Below, one piece after another: positions 9,477-18,357 of a DNA stretch of 64,000 nucleotides. This DNA comes from Microbacterium oleivorans. GTDB lineage: Bacteria > Actinomycetota > Actinomycetes > Actinomycetales > Microbacteriaceae. Every line of letters starts with the position of its first letter. The stretch's first letter is position 1. The translations under genes were made by a program, and so were the position numbers. A model generated the notes under the pieces. It saw only the letters and a list, made by a program, of their open reading frames with translations, had not been told where the DNA came from and ran no database searches. The stretch spans positions 372,001 through 436,000 of the forward strand of contig NZ_JAMBOV010000003.1 in NCBI RefSeq assembly GCF_023715745.1, written 5' to 3'.

Positions 9477-10814
9477 ATGACTGACGAACACCGCTTCGGC
9501 TTCCGCACGCGCGCCCTGCACGCCGGGGGGACCCCTGACGCCGCGACGGGCGCGCGCGCCGTGCCGATCTACCAGACGTCCTCGTTCGTCTTCGACGACG
9601 CGACGGATGCCGCCAACCTGTTCGCGCTGCAGAAGTACGGCAACATCTACTCCAGGATCGGCAACCCCACCGTCGCCGCACTCGAGGAGCGGCTCGCCTC
9701 GCTCGAGGGCGGGATCGGCGCGGTCGCGACCGCGTCCGGGATGAGCGCGGAGTTCATCACGTTCGCCGCGCTCGTCGGTGTCGGCGACCATGTCGTCGCC
9801 TCGGCGCAGCTCTACGGCGGCACGGTGACGCAGCTCGACGTGACCCTGCGCCGATTCGGCGTCGACACGACGTTCGTCGGCTCGAGCGATCCCGCCGACT
9901 ACGCCGCGGCGATCCGGCCCGAGACGAAGGTCCTCTACGTCGAGACGATCGGCAACCCGTCGGGCGAGATCGCCGACATCGAGGGCCTCGCCGAGGTGGC
10001 CCACGCCGCCGGCATCCCGCTCGTGGTCGACTCGACGCTCGCGACGCCGTACCTCGCACGCCCGCTCGAGCACGGCGCCGACATCGTCATCCACTCCGTG
10101 ACCAAGTTCCTGGGCGGGCACGGGACGACCCTCGGCGGCGTCGTCGTCGAGAAGGGGACGTTCGACTGGGGGAACGGCAAGTTCCCGCAGATGACCGAGC
10201 CGGTCGCCTCGTACGGCGGCATCCGCTGGTGGGACAACTTCGGCGAGTACGGCTTCCTCACCAAGCTCCGCAGCGAGCAGCTGCGCGACATCGGTGCGGC
10301 GCTCAGCCCCCACTCGGCGTTCCTGCTGCTGCAGGGCGTCGAGACGCTGCCGCAGCGGATCGATGCGCACCTCGCGAACGCGCGCATCGTCGCGGAGTGG
10401 CTGGACGCGGACCCGCGCGTGTCGTTCGTCACCTGGGCGGGACTGCCGGGACACCCGCACCACGCCCGCGCGCAGAAGTACCTGCCGCTGGGGCCGGGCT
10501 CGGTGTTCGCCTTCGGTGTGAGGGCGGGCGACGACGCATCGACCGAGGCCGAACGGGTGGCCGCGGGTCGGCGGGCGGGGGAGGTCCTCATCGACTCCCT
10601 GCAGCTCGCCTCGCACCTCGCCAACATCGGCGACGCCCGCACCTTGGTCATCCACCCCGCCTCGACCACCCACCAGCAGCTGAGTGCGGAGCAGCTGATC
10701 GCGGCCGGCGTGCCCGCCGACCTCATCCGCATCTCGGTGGGTCTCGAAGACCCCGAGGACATCATCTGGGACCTCGACCAGGCCCTCACCCGAGCGACAG
10801 GAGTCAGCCGATGA
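9477..10814 (+). CDS. metY: O-acetylhomoserine sulfhydrylase
   Basis: A PLP enzyme of the Cys/Met metabolism family, 445 residues, which makes homocysteine from O-acetylhomoserine and sulfide. Diagnostic stretches are FRTRALHAGGTPDAATGARAVPIYQ, the YSRIGNPTVAALEERLASLEGG segment and SVTKFLGGHGTTLGG with the PLP Lys at residue 210. The long insertion after the lysine (GTFDWGNGKFPQMTEP) is typical of MetY rather than cystathionine gamma-synthase. The ATG at 9477 has a GAGAGA Shine-Dalgarno; the upstream in-frame extension runs through the acs 3' end and is rejected. The stop overlaps the next start as ATGA. Confidence 0.94.
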   Translation: MTDEHRFGFRTRALHAGGTPDAATGARAVPIYQTSSFVFDDATDAANLFALQKYGNIYSRIGNPTVAALEERLASLEGGIGAVATASGMSAEFITFAALVGVGDHVVASAQLYGGTVTQLDVTLRRFGVDTTFVGSSDPADYAAAIRPETKVLYVETIGNPSGEIADIEGLAEVAHAAGIPLVVDSTLATPYLARPLEHGADIVIHSVTKFLGGHGTTLGGVVVEKGTFDWGNGKFPQMTEPVASYGGIRWWDNFGEYGFLTKLRSEQLRDIGAALSPHSAFLLLQGVETLPQRIDAHLANARIVAEWLDADPRVSFVTWAGLPGHPHHARAQKYLPLGPGSVFAFGVRAGDDASTEAERVAAGRRAGEVLIDSLQLASHLANIGDARTLVIHPASTTHQQLSAEQLIAAGVPADLIRISVGLEDPEDIIWDLDQALTRATGVSR

Positions 10815-11356
10815 GCGATCCGAACGCGTGCGCCCTCCCGGCCCCTGCCGCGGCGCCCCACCGTGAGCAGACCCGAACCTGGCCGTCGGCCGGCGCGCAG
10901 GAGCGGTTCGAGATCCTCCGCCGGGCGAAGACGATCGCGATCGTCGGCGCCTCCGACAACCCGGCGCGGGCGAGCTACTTCGTCGCGACGTACCTGCGGG
11001 GAAGCTCGCCCTACGACGTCTACTACGTCAACCCGCGTGCGACCGAGATCCTCGGCCAGCCCGCCTACGCTTCGCTCGCCGAGCTCCCGGTGGCCCCCGA
11101 CATCGTGGACGTCTTCCGCAAGCACGACGACCTGCCCGGCGTCGCGCAGGAGGCGGTGGATGCCGGGGCCTCGACCCTCTGGCTGCAGCTGGGCTCCTGG
11201 CACGAGGGCGCCGCCGAGGTCGCCGCCGACGCGGGGCTGTCGGTCGTGATGGACCGCTGTGTGAAGATCGAGCACGCCCGCTTCCACGGCGGCCTGCACC
11301 TCGCCGGCTTCGACACCGGGGTTCTGAGCTCGAAGCGCCAGCTGCTCAGCCGCTGA
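10811..11356 (+). CDS. CoA-binding domain protein (YccU-like)
   Basis: A 181-residue Rossmann-fold protein of the CoA-binding family: [23 protein letters not shown] at about residues 38-60, then [23 protein letters not shown] and the [13 protein letters not shown] segment. The family resembles the N-terminal domain of succinyl-CoA synthetase alpha, but no reaction is established. Translational coupling (ATGA overlap) to metY and presence behind an acetyl-CoA synthetase suggest a role linked to CoA or acyl-CoA in methionine synthesis; that is inference. Confidence 0.88.
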   Translation: MSDPNACALPAPAAAPHREQTRTWPSAGAQERFEILRRAKTIAIVGASDNPARASYFVATYLRGSSPYDVYYVNPRATEILGQPAYASLAELPVAPDIVDVFRKHDDLPGVAQEAVDAGASTLWLQLGSWHEGAAEVAADAGLSVVMDRCVKIEHARFHGGLHLAGFDTGVLSSKRQLLSR

Positions 11357-11386
11357 CCGCGCGCGGCGGAGCGACTGCGCGCCCTG

Positions 11387-11392
11387 TAGACT
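11387..11392 (+). promoter_or_regulatory. Putative -10 box of rpoZ
   Basis: TAGACT in the context CCTGTAGACTGGG fits the actinobacterial TAnnnT -10 consensus, about 70 bases before the rpoZ start. No convincing -35 hexamer is visible. A good Shine-Dalgarno (TGGAGGACC) lies just before the rpoZ ATG, so this transcript is expected to have a leader. Confidence 0.45.
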
Positions 11393-11462
11393 GGGGGGAT
11401 GCCGGGCCGCGCGCACACGCGCCCGTGCAGAGTTCTCGCCTCACCGATCCTGGAGGACCACC

Positions 11463-11717
11463 ATGGCCAACCGTGACCAGGGCATCATCGACCCGCCCAT
11501 CGACGCACTGCTCGACAAGGTCGACTCGAAGTACCAGCTCGTCATCTACGCATCCAAGCGTGCGCGTCAGATCAACGACTACTACTCGGACCTCCACGAG
11601 GGGAACCTGTTCGACAACGTCGGCCCGCTCGTCGACTCGAACGTCGAGGACAAGCCGCTGACGATCGCTCTGCACGAGATCCACGAGGACAAGCTGCGCC
11701 TGCGCGCGGCAGAGTGA
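11463..11717 (+). CDS. rpoZ: RNA polymerase omega subunit
   Basis: An 84-residue protein beginning [17 protein letters not shown] and containing [21 protein letters not shown], the conserved core of actinobacterial omega, which helps assemble beta-prime into RNA polymerase. The start has an excellent Shine-Dalgarno (TGGAGG). It lies just upstream of metK, as in many Actinobacteria. Confidence 0.96.
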   Translation: MANRDQGIIDPPIDALLDKVDSKYQLVIYASKRARQINDYYSDLHEGNLFDNVGPLVDSNVEDKPLTIALHEIHEDKLRLRAAE

Positions 11718-11735
11718 CCTCGACGTCGTGACCCC

Positions 11736-11753
11736 TGACGCCATACGGCGTCA
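11736..11753 (+). terminator. Hairpin 1 between rpoZ and metK
   Basis: TGACGCC-ATAC-GGCGTCA is a perfect 7-bp stem with a 4-base loop, 19 bases after the rpoZ stop. It stands immediately before a second, stronger hairpin. It may be part of a rpoZ terminator or of the metK leader. Confidence 0.45.
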
Positions 11754-11758
11754 TCCTC

Positions 11759-11795
11759 ATGCCCGCGAGTCCCCCGTGTCGGGGACCGCGGGCAT
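11759..11795 (+). terminator. Hairpin 2 between rpoZ and metK, 15-bp stem
   Basis: The arm ATGCCCGCG plus GTCCCC (one bulged A between them) pairs with GGGGAC plus CGCGGGCAT around a 6-base CGTGTC loop. This is among the strongest stems in the window. The following bases (GATGGTTTG) give no U tract, so it could be an RNA stability or leader element for metK rather than a plain intrinsic terminator. It ends 39 bases before the metK start. Confidence 0.6.
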
Positions 11796-11834
11796 GATGG
11801 TTTGCACACCCCCGATCCGCCCTCTGGAGGACCG

Positions 11835-13028
11835 ATGACCGCGCTGCGCCTGTTCACGTCGGAGTCCGTGACCGAAGGTCACCCCGACAAGATCTGCGAC
11901 CAGATCTCCGACAGCATCCTCGACGCCCTCCTCGAGGTCGACCGCGGCAGCCGCGTCGCCGTCGAGACGCTCGTGACGACCGGACTGGTCCACGTCGCGG
12001 GCGAGGTGCGCACCGACGGCTACGTCGACATCCCGGGCATCGTCCGTCGCGTCGTCAACCGCATCGGATACACCTCCTCGGAGACCGGATTCGACGGCGA
12101 CTCCTGCGGCGTCACGGTCTCGATCGGCGAGCAGTCCGGTGATATCGCCGCCGGCGTCGACAACGCGCTCGAGCACCGCGAAGGGGGCTCCGTGGACCCG
12201 GTCGACGCGCTGGGCGCGGGTGACCAGGGGATCATGTTCGGCTACGCGACGAACGAGACGCCGCAGTACATGCCGACCGCGATCTGGACCGCTCACCGTC
12301 TCGCGGAGCGACTCACGGACGCGCGGCGCAACGGTGCGCTGCCGTTCCTGCGCCCCGACGGCAAGACGCAGGTGACCCTCGGGTACGACGGCACGACGCC
12401 CCGCACGGTCGACACCGTCGTCCTGTCCACGCAGCATCACCCCGACATCTCGCTGCCGGCCCTTCGCGCGGCGGTGCAGGCGGAGGTCATCGACCCCGTG
12501 CTCGCGCAGACGGGGCTCGACGTCTCGGACGTGCGGTACGTCATCAACCCCGCCGGCCCGTTCGTCGTCGGCGGGCCGAAGGGCGACGCGGGCCTGACCG
12601 GTCGCAAGATCATCATCGACACCTACGGCGGCGCCGCCCGTCACGGCGGTGGCGCGTTCAGCGGAAAAGACCCCTCCAAGGTCGACCGCTCCGCCGCGTA
12701 CGCCATGCGGTGGGTCGCCAAGAACGCCGTCGCCGCCGGACTCGCCGACCGCCTCGAGGTGCAGGTGGCCTACGCGATCGGGCGCGCCGCGCCGGTCGGC
12801 CTCTACGTCGAGACCTTCGGCACCGGCCACGTCTCCGACGAGGCGATCACCGCCGCGATCCGCGACGTGTTCGACCTGCGCCCGCAGGCGATCATCGACG
12901 ACCTCGATCTGCTGCGTCCCGTCTACGCACAGACAGCGGCCTACGGACACTTCGGGCGCGAGCTGCCGGAGTTCACCTGGGAGCGGACCGACCGCGTCGA
13001 CCTGCTGCGGGCCGCCGCCGGTCTCTGA
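11835..13028 (+). CDS. metK: S-adenosylmethionine synthetase
   Basis: The 397-residue enzyme makes SAM from methionine and ATP in the cytoplasm. Signatures are [20 protein letters not shown] at the N-terminus, the methionine-loop [16 protein letters not shown] and the phosphate-binding [19 protein letters not shown]. The ATG at 11835 is placed by a strong CTGGAGGACC Shine-Dalgarno; an upstream in-frame ATG at 11802 lies only seven bases past the strong hairpin and has no such site. MetK completes the local route from homocysteine-forming MetY towards SAM. Confidence 0.97.
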   Translation: MTALRLFTSESVTEGHPDKICDQISDSILDALLEVDRGSRVAVETLVTTGLVHVAGEVRTDGYVDIPGIVRRVVNRIGYTSSETGFDGDSCGVTVSIGEQSGDIAAGVDNALEHREGGSVDPVDALGAGDQGIMFGYATNETPQYMPTAIWTAHRLAERLTDARRNGALPFLRPDGKTQVTLGYDGTTPRTVDTVVLSTQHHPDISLPALRAAVQAEVIDPVLAQTGLDVSDVRYVINPAGPFVVGGPKGDAGLTGRKIIIDTYGGAARHGGGAFSGKDPSKVDRSAAYAMRWVAKNAVAAGLADRLEVQVAYAIGRAAPVGLYVETFGTGHVSDEAITAAIRDVFDLRPQAIIDDLDLLRPVYAQTAAYGHFGRELPEFTWERTDRVDLLRAAAGL

Positions 13029-13036
13029 CTCCCGCC

Positions 13037-14986
13037 GTGATCGACGTCGCGCGGATCCTCATCGACTCGCCGCTGCCCCAGCTCGACCGGCTCTTCGACT
13101 ACGCGGTCCCCGACGCCCTCCGCGACACGGCCGTTCCGGGCGTGCGCGTCAAGGTGCCATTGCGCAGCGCCGGCCGCACCGTCGAGGGGTGGATCATCGA
13201 GCGTGCCGAGGTCGAGCCGGGCGGACGGCCTCTGTCCGAGGTGACCTCGGTGGTCTCCGCCGTCCCGATCCTTCCCGGCGCACTGTACCGTCTCGCGCGG
13301 CGGGTGGCCGACCGTGCGGCGGGCTCGGCCAGTGACATCCTGCGGTTGGCGGTCCCCAAACGGATGGTCCGCGCCGAGAAGGCGTGGGTGGCCGCCGATC
13401 CGCCCGAGGTGCCGACGGTGGATCCGGATGCCGCGACCCGCGCCAGAGCGACGGCCGACGTCTATCCGGGGCTCGCCGACGCCGTCCTGTCGGGGGAGCG
13501 GCTGGCCGTCGACGCGCCGCCGCATCCGTCGCCCGGTCGCCTGCGCGGCGCGTGGGCGGACCTGCTCGCGTCTCTGGCGACTCTCGTCCTGGACACCGGC
13601 CGCAGCACGCTCGTCGTGGTGCCGGACCATCGCGATCAGTCGCAGATCCTCGAGGCCCTCGCTGCGCTCGTCCCGGCGGATGCCGTCATCCGCGACGACG
13701 CGCGACGCTCCGGACCCGAGCGGTTCGCCACCTACCTCCGACTGTTGAGCCCCGCGCCGTGCATCGTGGTCGGCAACCGGTCGACGGTCTACGCGCCGGC
13801 GCACGACGTCGGCGCGGTCCTGGTGTGGGATGACGGCGACCCGCTGCTCGCAGAGCCGCTCAGCCCTGGAGTGCACGCGCGGGATGCCGCCCTCGTCCGC
13901 CAGGAGGAGGAACACTCGTCGCTCGTGTTCGCGGGGCACACGCGCACGTCGGACGTCGAACGCCTGGTGCAGGTCGGGTGGGTCCGCGAGGTGACCGCGC
14001 AGCGTCGTGCCAGCCCCCGCGTGGTCCTGTCGGCCACGCACGAGGCGGAGCACCGCGGCGCGCGAGTGCCGTCGGCGGCGTTCGCCGCCGCCCGCGAGGC
14101 TCTGCAGCACGGTCCGGTGCTCGTCCAGGTCGCGCGTCCGGGCTACTCGCCCGTCCTCGTCTGCGCCGAGTGCCGTCATCCGGCGCGCTGTCGGCACTGC
14201 TCCGGTCCGCTCCGCGCCCGTCGGCCCGGGGCGACTCCCGACTGCGGCTGGTGCGGGCGATCGGCCCCGAACTGGACGTGCGCGCACTGTCAGGGGACGC
14301 GGTTCCGCATGGCATCCTCGGGGAGCGAGCGTACCGCCGACGAGCTCGGCCGGGCCTTCCCCGGCGTCCGTGTCATCGTCGCGGACGGCGACCACCCCGT
14401 CGCCTCGGTCGACGCGCGGCCGGCGCTCGTCATCGCGACCCGGGGCGCGGAGCCGCCCGCCGAGGGTGGCTACCGCGCTGTCATCCTGCTCGACGGCGAC
14501 AAGATGCTCATGGCTGAGCAACTGCGGATCGGGGAGTCGTGCCTGCGCTGGTGGTCGAACGCCGCCGCCCTCGCCGCCCCGGGGGCGCCCGTGCACCTGG
14601 TCGGTGTCACCGGGCCCGTCGCGCGGGCCCTCGCGACCTGGACCCAAGCGGCCTACGCCCGCGCGGAGCTCGCCGACCGTGCGCCGCTGATGATGCCGCC
14701 GACCGTCCGCATCGCCGCGGTCGAGGGCGCCCCGGCGTCCGTCGACCGCGCCCTCGCCGAGCTGCGCGACGCGGTCCCCGAACTCGGCCCGATGACCGTG
14801 CTGGGGCCGGTGCCGACCGACGACGGCGCCCGGGCGCTCGTGCGGGTCGACTACGCGCACGGGCGCGCGGCAGCCGAGCAGCTGCGCGCCTCGGTCGTCG
14901 CCGACGCCGTCCGCGGTCGGCGTCGGGGGCCGGGGCCGCGGACTACACTCAGGGTTCGGCTCGATGTGCCCGAGCTCGATCTGTGA
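13037..14986 (+). CDS. priA: Primosomal protein N' (PriA), probable non-helicase actinobacterial form
   Basis: PriA restarts stalled replication forks. The 649-residue product shows the N-terminal 3'-DNA-binding domain (ARILIDSPLPQLDRLFDYAVP) and a zinc region with paired cysteines (CAECRHPARCRHC, CGWCG, CAHC). Where a helicase would have a GxGKT Walker A, the sequence reads STLVVVPDHRDQSQI, and no DEAH box is present, so ATPase activity is unlikely; this is known for PriA in Actinobacteria. The GTG at 13037 follows the metK stop by eight bases; the longer upstream frame is metK in another frame and is rejected. Confidence 0.9.
   Translation: MIDVARILIDSPLPQLDRLFDYAVPDALRDTAVPGVRVKVPLRSAGRTVEGWIIERAEVEPGGRPLSEVTSVVSAVPILPGALYRLARRVADRAAGSASDILRLAVPKRMVRAEKAWVAADPPEVPTVDPDAATRARATADVYPGLADAVLSGERLAVDAPPHPSPGRLRGAWADLLASLATLVLDTGRSTLVVVPDHRDQSQILEALAALVPADAVIRDDARRSGPERFATYLRLLSPAPCIVVGNRSTVYAPAHDVGAVLVWDDGDPLLAEPLSPGVHARDAALVRQEEEHSSLVFAGHTRTSDVERLVQVGWVREVTAQRRASPRVVLSATHEAEHRGARVPSAAFAAAREALQHGPVLVQVARPGYSPVLVCAECRHPARCRHCSGPLRARRPGATPDCGWCGRSAPNWTCAHCQGTRFRMASSGSERTADELGRAFPGVRVIVADGDHPVASVDARPALVIATRGAEPPAEGGYRAVILLDGDKMLMAEQLRIGESCLRWWSNAAALAAPGAPVHLVGVTGPVARALATWTQAAYARAELADRAPLMMPPTVRIAAVEGAPASVDRALAELRDAVPELGPMTVLGPVPTDDGARALVRVDYAHGRAAAEQLRASVVADAVRGRRRGPGPRTTLRVRLDVPELDL
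14943..14948 (+). promoter_or_regulatory. Possible -10 box for fmt inside priA
   Basis: TACACT in the last codons of priA (GGACTACACTCAGG) fits TAnnnT and lies 46 bases before the fmt start. It could give fmt-rsmB a promoter independent of metK-priA. No clear -35 is visible. Confidence 0.3.
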
Positions 14987-14994
14987 GGACCTCC

Positions 14995-15927
14995 ATGCGC
15001 GTCGTTTTCGCCGGAACACCCGAACCGGCCATCCCCTCGCTCCGCGCCCTCGCGGCCTCGTCCCACGAGGTCGTCGGAGTCGTCACCCGTCGTGACGCGC
15101 CGCTCGGCCGCAAGCGCGTTCTGACGCCTTCGCCCGTCGCGGTCGCGGCAGAGGAACTGGGTCTGACGGTCATCAAGGCCGATCGCCTGGACGACGCGGC
15201 GACGGCCGCGATCACCGCGCTCGACGCCGAGCTCGGAGTCATCGTCGCGTACGGAGGACTCGTGCGCGAGCCGTTGCTCTCTGCGCCGAGGCACGGCTGG
15301 ATCAACCTCCATTTCTCGCTGCTCCCGAAGTGGCGCGGGGCGGCGCCCGTCCAGCACGCACTGATCGCGGGAGACCGAGTCACGGGCGCCGCGGTGTTCC
15401 AGCTGGTGCCGGCCCTCGACGCCGGTGACGTCTTCGCCGAGCTCCGGTACGACGTCCCGCGCGGGGCGACCGCCGGCGATGTGCTCGCCGACCTCGCAGT
15501 CTCCGGCGCGGAGCTCGTGTCGGGTGTCGTCGACGCGATCGCGGACGGCACGGCGGTCGCGGCCCCCCAGCACGGCGAGCCCACACTGGCGCCGAAGCTC
15601 ACACAGGCGGACGGCGCCCTGGACGTCACACAGCCCGCCGACCGCGTCGTGGACCGCTTCCGGGGCACGACACCCGAGCCGGGGGCGCACCTCAGCGTCG
15701 CCGGGGCCCGGGTCAAGGTCCATTCCGCGCTGCGAGGGCCCGATACCGACCTCGAGCCCGGCAGGCTGGCGCTCGTCGGACGCGACGTCCTCGTCGGGAC
15801 GGGGGAGGGGACGGTTCTCCTGCGCACGGTGCAGCCCGCGGGGAAGGGTGCCATGCCCGCCGCGGACTGGTGGCGGGGCCTGCGGGCCGATGATCCGCGT
15901 GCCGACCTGCCGGGAGCGTCGTCGTGA
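14995..15927 (+). CDS. fmt: Methionyl-tRNA formyltransferase
   Basis: This enzyme formylates initiator Met-tRNA using 10-formyl-tetrahydrofolate. The 310-residue sequence begins MRVVFAGTPEPAIPSLRAL and carries the catalytic signature around HFSLLPKWRGAAPVQHALIAGD, followed by the C-terminal OB-like tRNA-binding domain. ATG 14995 lies eight bases after the priA stop with GAGGACCTCC just upstream. The stop overlaps the rsmB GTG start as GTGA. Confidence 0.96.
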   Translation: MRVVFAGTPEPAIPSLRALAASSHEVVGVVTRRDAPLGRKRVLTPSPVAVAAEELGLTVIKADRLDDAATAAITALDAELGVIVAYGGLVREPLLSAPRHGWINLHFSLLPKWRGAAPVQHALIAGDRVTGAAVFQLVPALDAGDVFAELRYDVPRGATAGDVLADLAVSGAELVSGVVDAIADGTAVAAPQHGEPTLAPKLTQADGALDVTQPADRVVDRFRGTTPEPGAHLSVAGARVKVHSALRGPDTDLEPGRLALVGRDVLVGTGEGTVLLRTVQPAGKGAMPAADWWRGLRADDPRADLPGASS

Positions 15928-17279
15928 CCGCGGCGCGCGATGTCGCCTACGCCGTCATCCACGCCGTCGGAGCGGACGATGCGTATGCCAACCTCCTCCT
16001 GCCTCGGGAAGTGGAGCGTGCCCGGCTGTCGACTGCGGACGCTGCCCTGGCCACCGAGCTGACGTACGGCACCCTCCGCCGTGTCGGAACGTACGACGCT
16101 GTGATCGAGATCGCCGCGTCCCGCCCCGTGTCCACGATCGACGACGCCGTCCTCGACGCGCTTCGTCTCGGGACTCATCAGCTCCTCGCGACCCGGGTCC
16201 CCGCGCACGCCGCGGTCCACGAGACGGTGGACCTGGTGGGGCGGGTCGCCGGGCGTCGGGCGACCGGATTCGCCAACGCCGTCCTGCGGCGTGTGTCGGA
16301 GCGCGACGAGGAGGAGTGGCTCACCCGCATCGAGGATGCCGCACGGTCCGACGACGAGAAACTGTCGGTGCGGTATGCGCACCCCGTCTGGATCATCCGG
16401 GCGTTCCGGCGAGCGCTGGCGGCCGAAGGGCGTGCGGCGGAGCTGCTCGATCTGCTGTCGGCGGACAACGCCGCTCCCACCGTCACCCTGTCGGCCCTTC
16501 CCGGTGTCGGCGAGATCCCGGCGGACGCCGAGCGCACACCCTTCTCCCCGCTCGGCTTCCGGCTCGCGGGCGGCGATCCCGACCGCGTCGTGCGCGCGTC
16601 GGGCGGCGCCGTCCGCGTGCAGGACGAGGGCTCTCAGCTCGCGGCCCTCGCTTTGTCGCGCGCGCTGCCGGTGCGCGCAGGGGAGCGCTGGCTCGACCTG
16701 TGCGCGGCGCCCGGCGGCAAGACCGCGGTCCTTGCCGCAGAGGCTGCCGCCCACGGGGCGCAGCTCGAGGCGAACGAGCTCTCGCCTGCGCGGGCGAAAC
16801 TCGTCCGCCAGTCCGTCGCGGCGGTTCCGATCGACGTGCCCGTGTCCGAGGAGGACGGCCGCACGCGCGCCGGCCGGGGAGTCTACGACCGCATCCTCGT
16901 CGACGCGCCGTGCACAGGACTCGGCGCACTCCGACGGCGGCCCGAAGCGCGCTGGCGCAAGGCTCCGGCTGACGTCCCCGAGCTCACCCAGCTGCAGGCC
17001 GAACTCCTGTCCGCTGCGGTGGAGGCGCTCGCTCCGGGCGGCGTCGTCGCGTACGTCACGTGCTCCCCTCACCTCGCCGAGACGGCGGGCGTGGTCGCCG
17101 AGATCGAGCGCCGCTTCGGCACCGACCTCACCCAGCTCGACGCGCGCGAGGTGATCCGGGGGATCTCCGGCGGCGACATCGACCTCGCCGTCCCGGCCGA
17201 TGGATCCGGCCGCGCGCAGCTGTGGCCGCACCGTCACGCGACCGACGCGATGTCCGTCTGGCTGCTGCGTCGCTCCTGA
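15924..17279 (+). CDS. rsmB: 16S rRNA m5C967 methyltransferase, RsmB type
   Basis: The 451-residue protein has an N-terminal NusB-like RNA-binding domain (residues about 1-135) and a C-terminal Rossmann methyltransferase. The SAM-binding segment is WLDLCAAPGGKTAVLA, the catalytic PC motif is VDAPCTGLGALRRRPEARW, and the second conserved cysteine is in YVTCSPHLAET. It would methylate a cytosine of 16S rRNA. The GTG start overlaps fmt (GTGA), making a translation-linked fmt-rsmB pair. Confidence 0.93.
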   Translation: MTAARDVAYAVIHAVGADDAYANLLLPREVERARLSTADAALATELTYGTLRRVGTYDAVIEIAASRPVSTIDDAVLDALRLGTHQLLATRVPAHAAVHETVDLVGRVAGRRATGFANAVLRRVSERDEEEWLTRIEDAARSDDEKLSVRYAHPVWIIRAFRRALAAEGRAAELLDLLSADNAAPTVTLSALPGVGEIPADAERTPFSPLGFRLAGGDPDRVVRASGGAVRVQDEGSQLAALALSRALPVRAGERWLDLCAAPGGKTAVLAAEAAAHGAQLEANELSPARAKLVRQSVAAVPIDVPVSEEDGRTRAGRGVYDRILVDAPCTGLGALRRRPEARWRKAPADVPELTQLQAELLSAAVEALAPGGVVAYVTCSPHLAETAGVVAEIERRFGTDLTQLDAREVIRGISGGDIDLAVPADGSGRAQLWPHRHATDAMSVWLLRRS

Positions 17280-17307
17280 CCCGGCGTCGAACGTGATCCC
17301 GCGCCGG

Positions 17308-17313
17308 GATAAT
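17308..17313 (+). promoter_or_regulatory. -10 box of rpe (leaderless arrangement)
   Basis: GATAAT lies seven bases before the GTG at 17321. Transcription starting on or next to that GTG would give a leaderless rpe mRNA. The box itself contains the alternative ATG (17312), which therefore would not be transcribed from this promoter. Confidence 0.5.
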
Positions 17314-17320
17314 GGCTCAC

Positions 17321-17995
17321 GTGGCCGATTCCGACGTACGCATCAACCCCAGCATCCTCGCCGCCGATTTCGTGAACATGCAGGCGGAGCTCGCCCGTAT
17401 CGCCTCTGCGGACTTCGTCCACGTCGACGTGATGGACAACCACTTCGTCCCCAACCTGACGTTCGGCCCGCAGATGGTCGAGCGCATCCAGGCGACGAGC
17501 CCGGTCCCGCTCGACGTCCACCTCATGATCAGTGACGCCGACCGGTGGGCGCCGGGGTACGCCGAGCTCGGCGCGGCATCCGTCACCTTCCACCTCGAGG
17601 CCGCCGCTGAGCCTGTCGCTCTCGCTCGACGACTGCGCGACATCGGTGCCCGTGCCGGGGTCGCGGTCAAGCCGGCGACCCCGGTGGAGCAGCTGTTCGA
17701 CGTGCTCGACGAGTTCGACCAGATCCTCGTCATGACGGTCGAGCCCGGTTTCGGTGGGCAGAGCTTCATGGCCGACCAGATGCCGAAGCTCCGCCGGCTC
17801 GCCGACGAGGCACGCCGCCGCGGTTCGCAGGTCTGGGTGCAGGTCGACGGCGGCATCGGCGAGGCGACGATCGCGCAGGCCGCGGAGGCCGGTGCCGACA
17901 CCTTCGTGGCGGGCTCCGCCGTCTTCGGGGCCGACGACCCCGGCGCGGCGATCAGCGCGCTCCGCTCTGCTGCGGCATCCGCTCACCGGCACTGA
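17321..17995 (+). CDS. rpe: Ribulose-phosphate 3-epimerase
   Basis: The enzyme interconverts ribulose 5-phosphate and xylulose 5-phosphate. The TIM-barrel sequence shows [28 protein letters not shown] (metal-binding His and Asp), [18 protein letters not shown] and VDGGIGEAT, all diagnostic. From GTG 17321 the product is 224 residues; an ATG at 17312 would add three residues but sits inside the GATAAT box. I prefer the GTG because its 7-base distance from the box matches the leaderless pattern seen elsewhere in the window. Confidence 0.95.
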   Translation: MADSDVRINPSILAADFVNMQAELARIASADFVHVDVMDNHFVPNLTFGPQMVERIQATSPVPLDVHLMISDADRWAPGYAELGAASVTFHLEAAAEPVALARRLRDIGARAGVAVKPATPVEQLFDVLDEFDQILVMTVEPGFGGQSFMADQMPKLRRLADEARRRGSQVWVQVDGGIGEATIAQAAEAGADTFVAGSAVFGADDPGAAISALRSAAASAHRH

Positions 17996-18034
17996 CCACG
18001 TCGTCACGGGAACCGGCGGCGGGCGGCGGCCCGG

Positions 18035-18040
18035 TACCCT
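18035..18040 (+). promoter_or_regulatory. -10 box of hisE
   Basis: TACCCT is followed by GGAGGGT and then the GTG at 18048. The box-to-start spacing of seven bases suggests a leaderless hisE transcript, although a GGAGG also sits (too close) before the start. Confidence 0.45.
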
Positions 18041-18047
18041 GGAGGGT

Positions 18048-18311
18048 GTGAAGACCTTCGACGGACTGTTCTCCGAGCTGACCGAGACGGCGGCGACCCG
18101 TCCCGAGGGATCCGGAACCGTCGCACAGCTCGACCGGGGCGTCCACGCCATCGGCAAGAAGATCGTCGAAGAGGCCGCAGAGGTCTGGATGGCCGCCGAA
18201 TACCAGTCGGATGCCGAGACGGCCGAGGAGATCTCGCAGCTCCTGTATCACCTGCAGGTGCTGATGCTCGCGAAGGGACTGACGCTCGAGGACGTGTACC
18301 GACATCTCTGA
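18048..18311 (+). CDS. hisE: Phosphoribosyl-ATP pyrophosphatase
   Basis: An 87-residue all-alpha NTP-pyrophosphatase domain carrying out the second step of histidine synthesis, PR-ATP to [28 protein letters not shown] and [14 protein letters not shown] (metal-binding glutamates) are characteristic. The frame is open further upstream into the rpe region, but homologous length and the GTG 18048 with its nearby promoter fix the start; GTG 18046 is in another frame. It is followed 46 bases later by hisG. Confidence 0.95.
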   Translation: MKTFDGLFSELTETAATRPEGSGTVAQLDRGVHAIGKKIVEEAAEVWMAAEYQSDAETAEEISQLLYHLQVLMLAKGLTLEDVYRHL

Positions 18312-18357
18312 TCGGTCCCTCCCGCCGTCCGCACACCTCCACACCGAAAGACGTCCC

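Noticed and set aside
11718-11834. Possible SAM riboswitch before metK
   Set aside because: Only simple hairpins are present; I see none of the conserved junction sequences of known SAM riboswitch classes.
12941-15019. Long minus-strand frame opposite priA
   Set aside because: Low-complexity Arg/Gly/Val-rich shadow with no recognisable motif; priA on the + strand is supported by its zinc cysteines and N-terminal domain.
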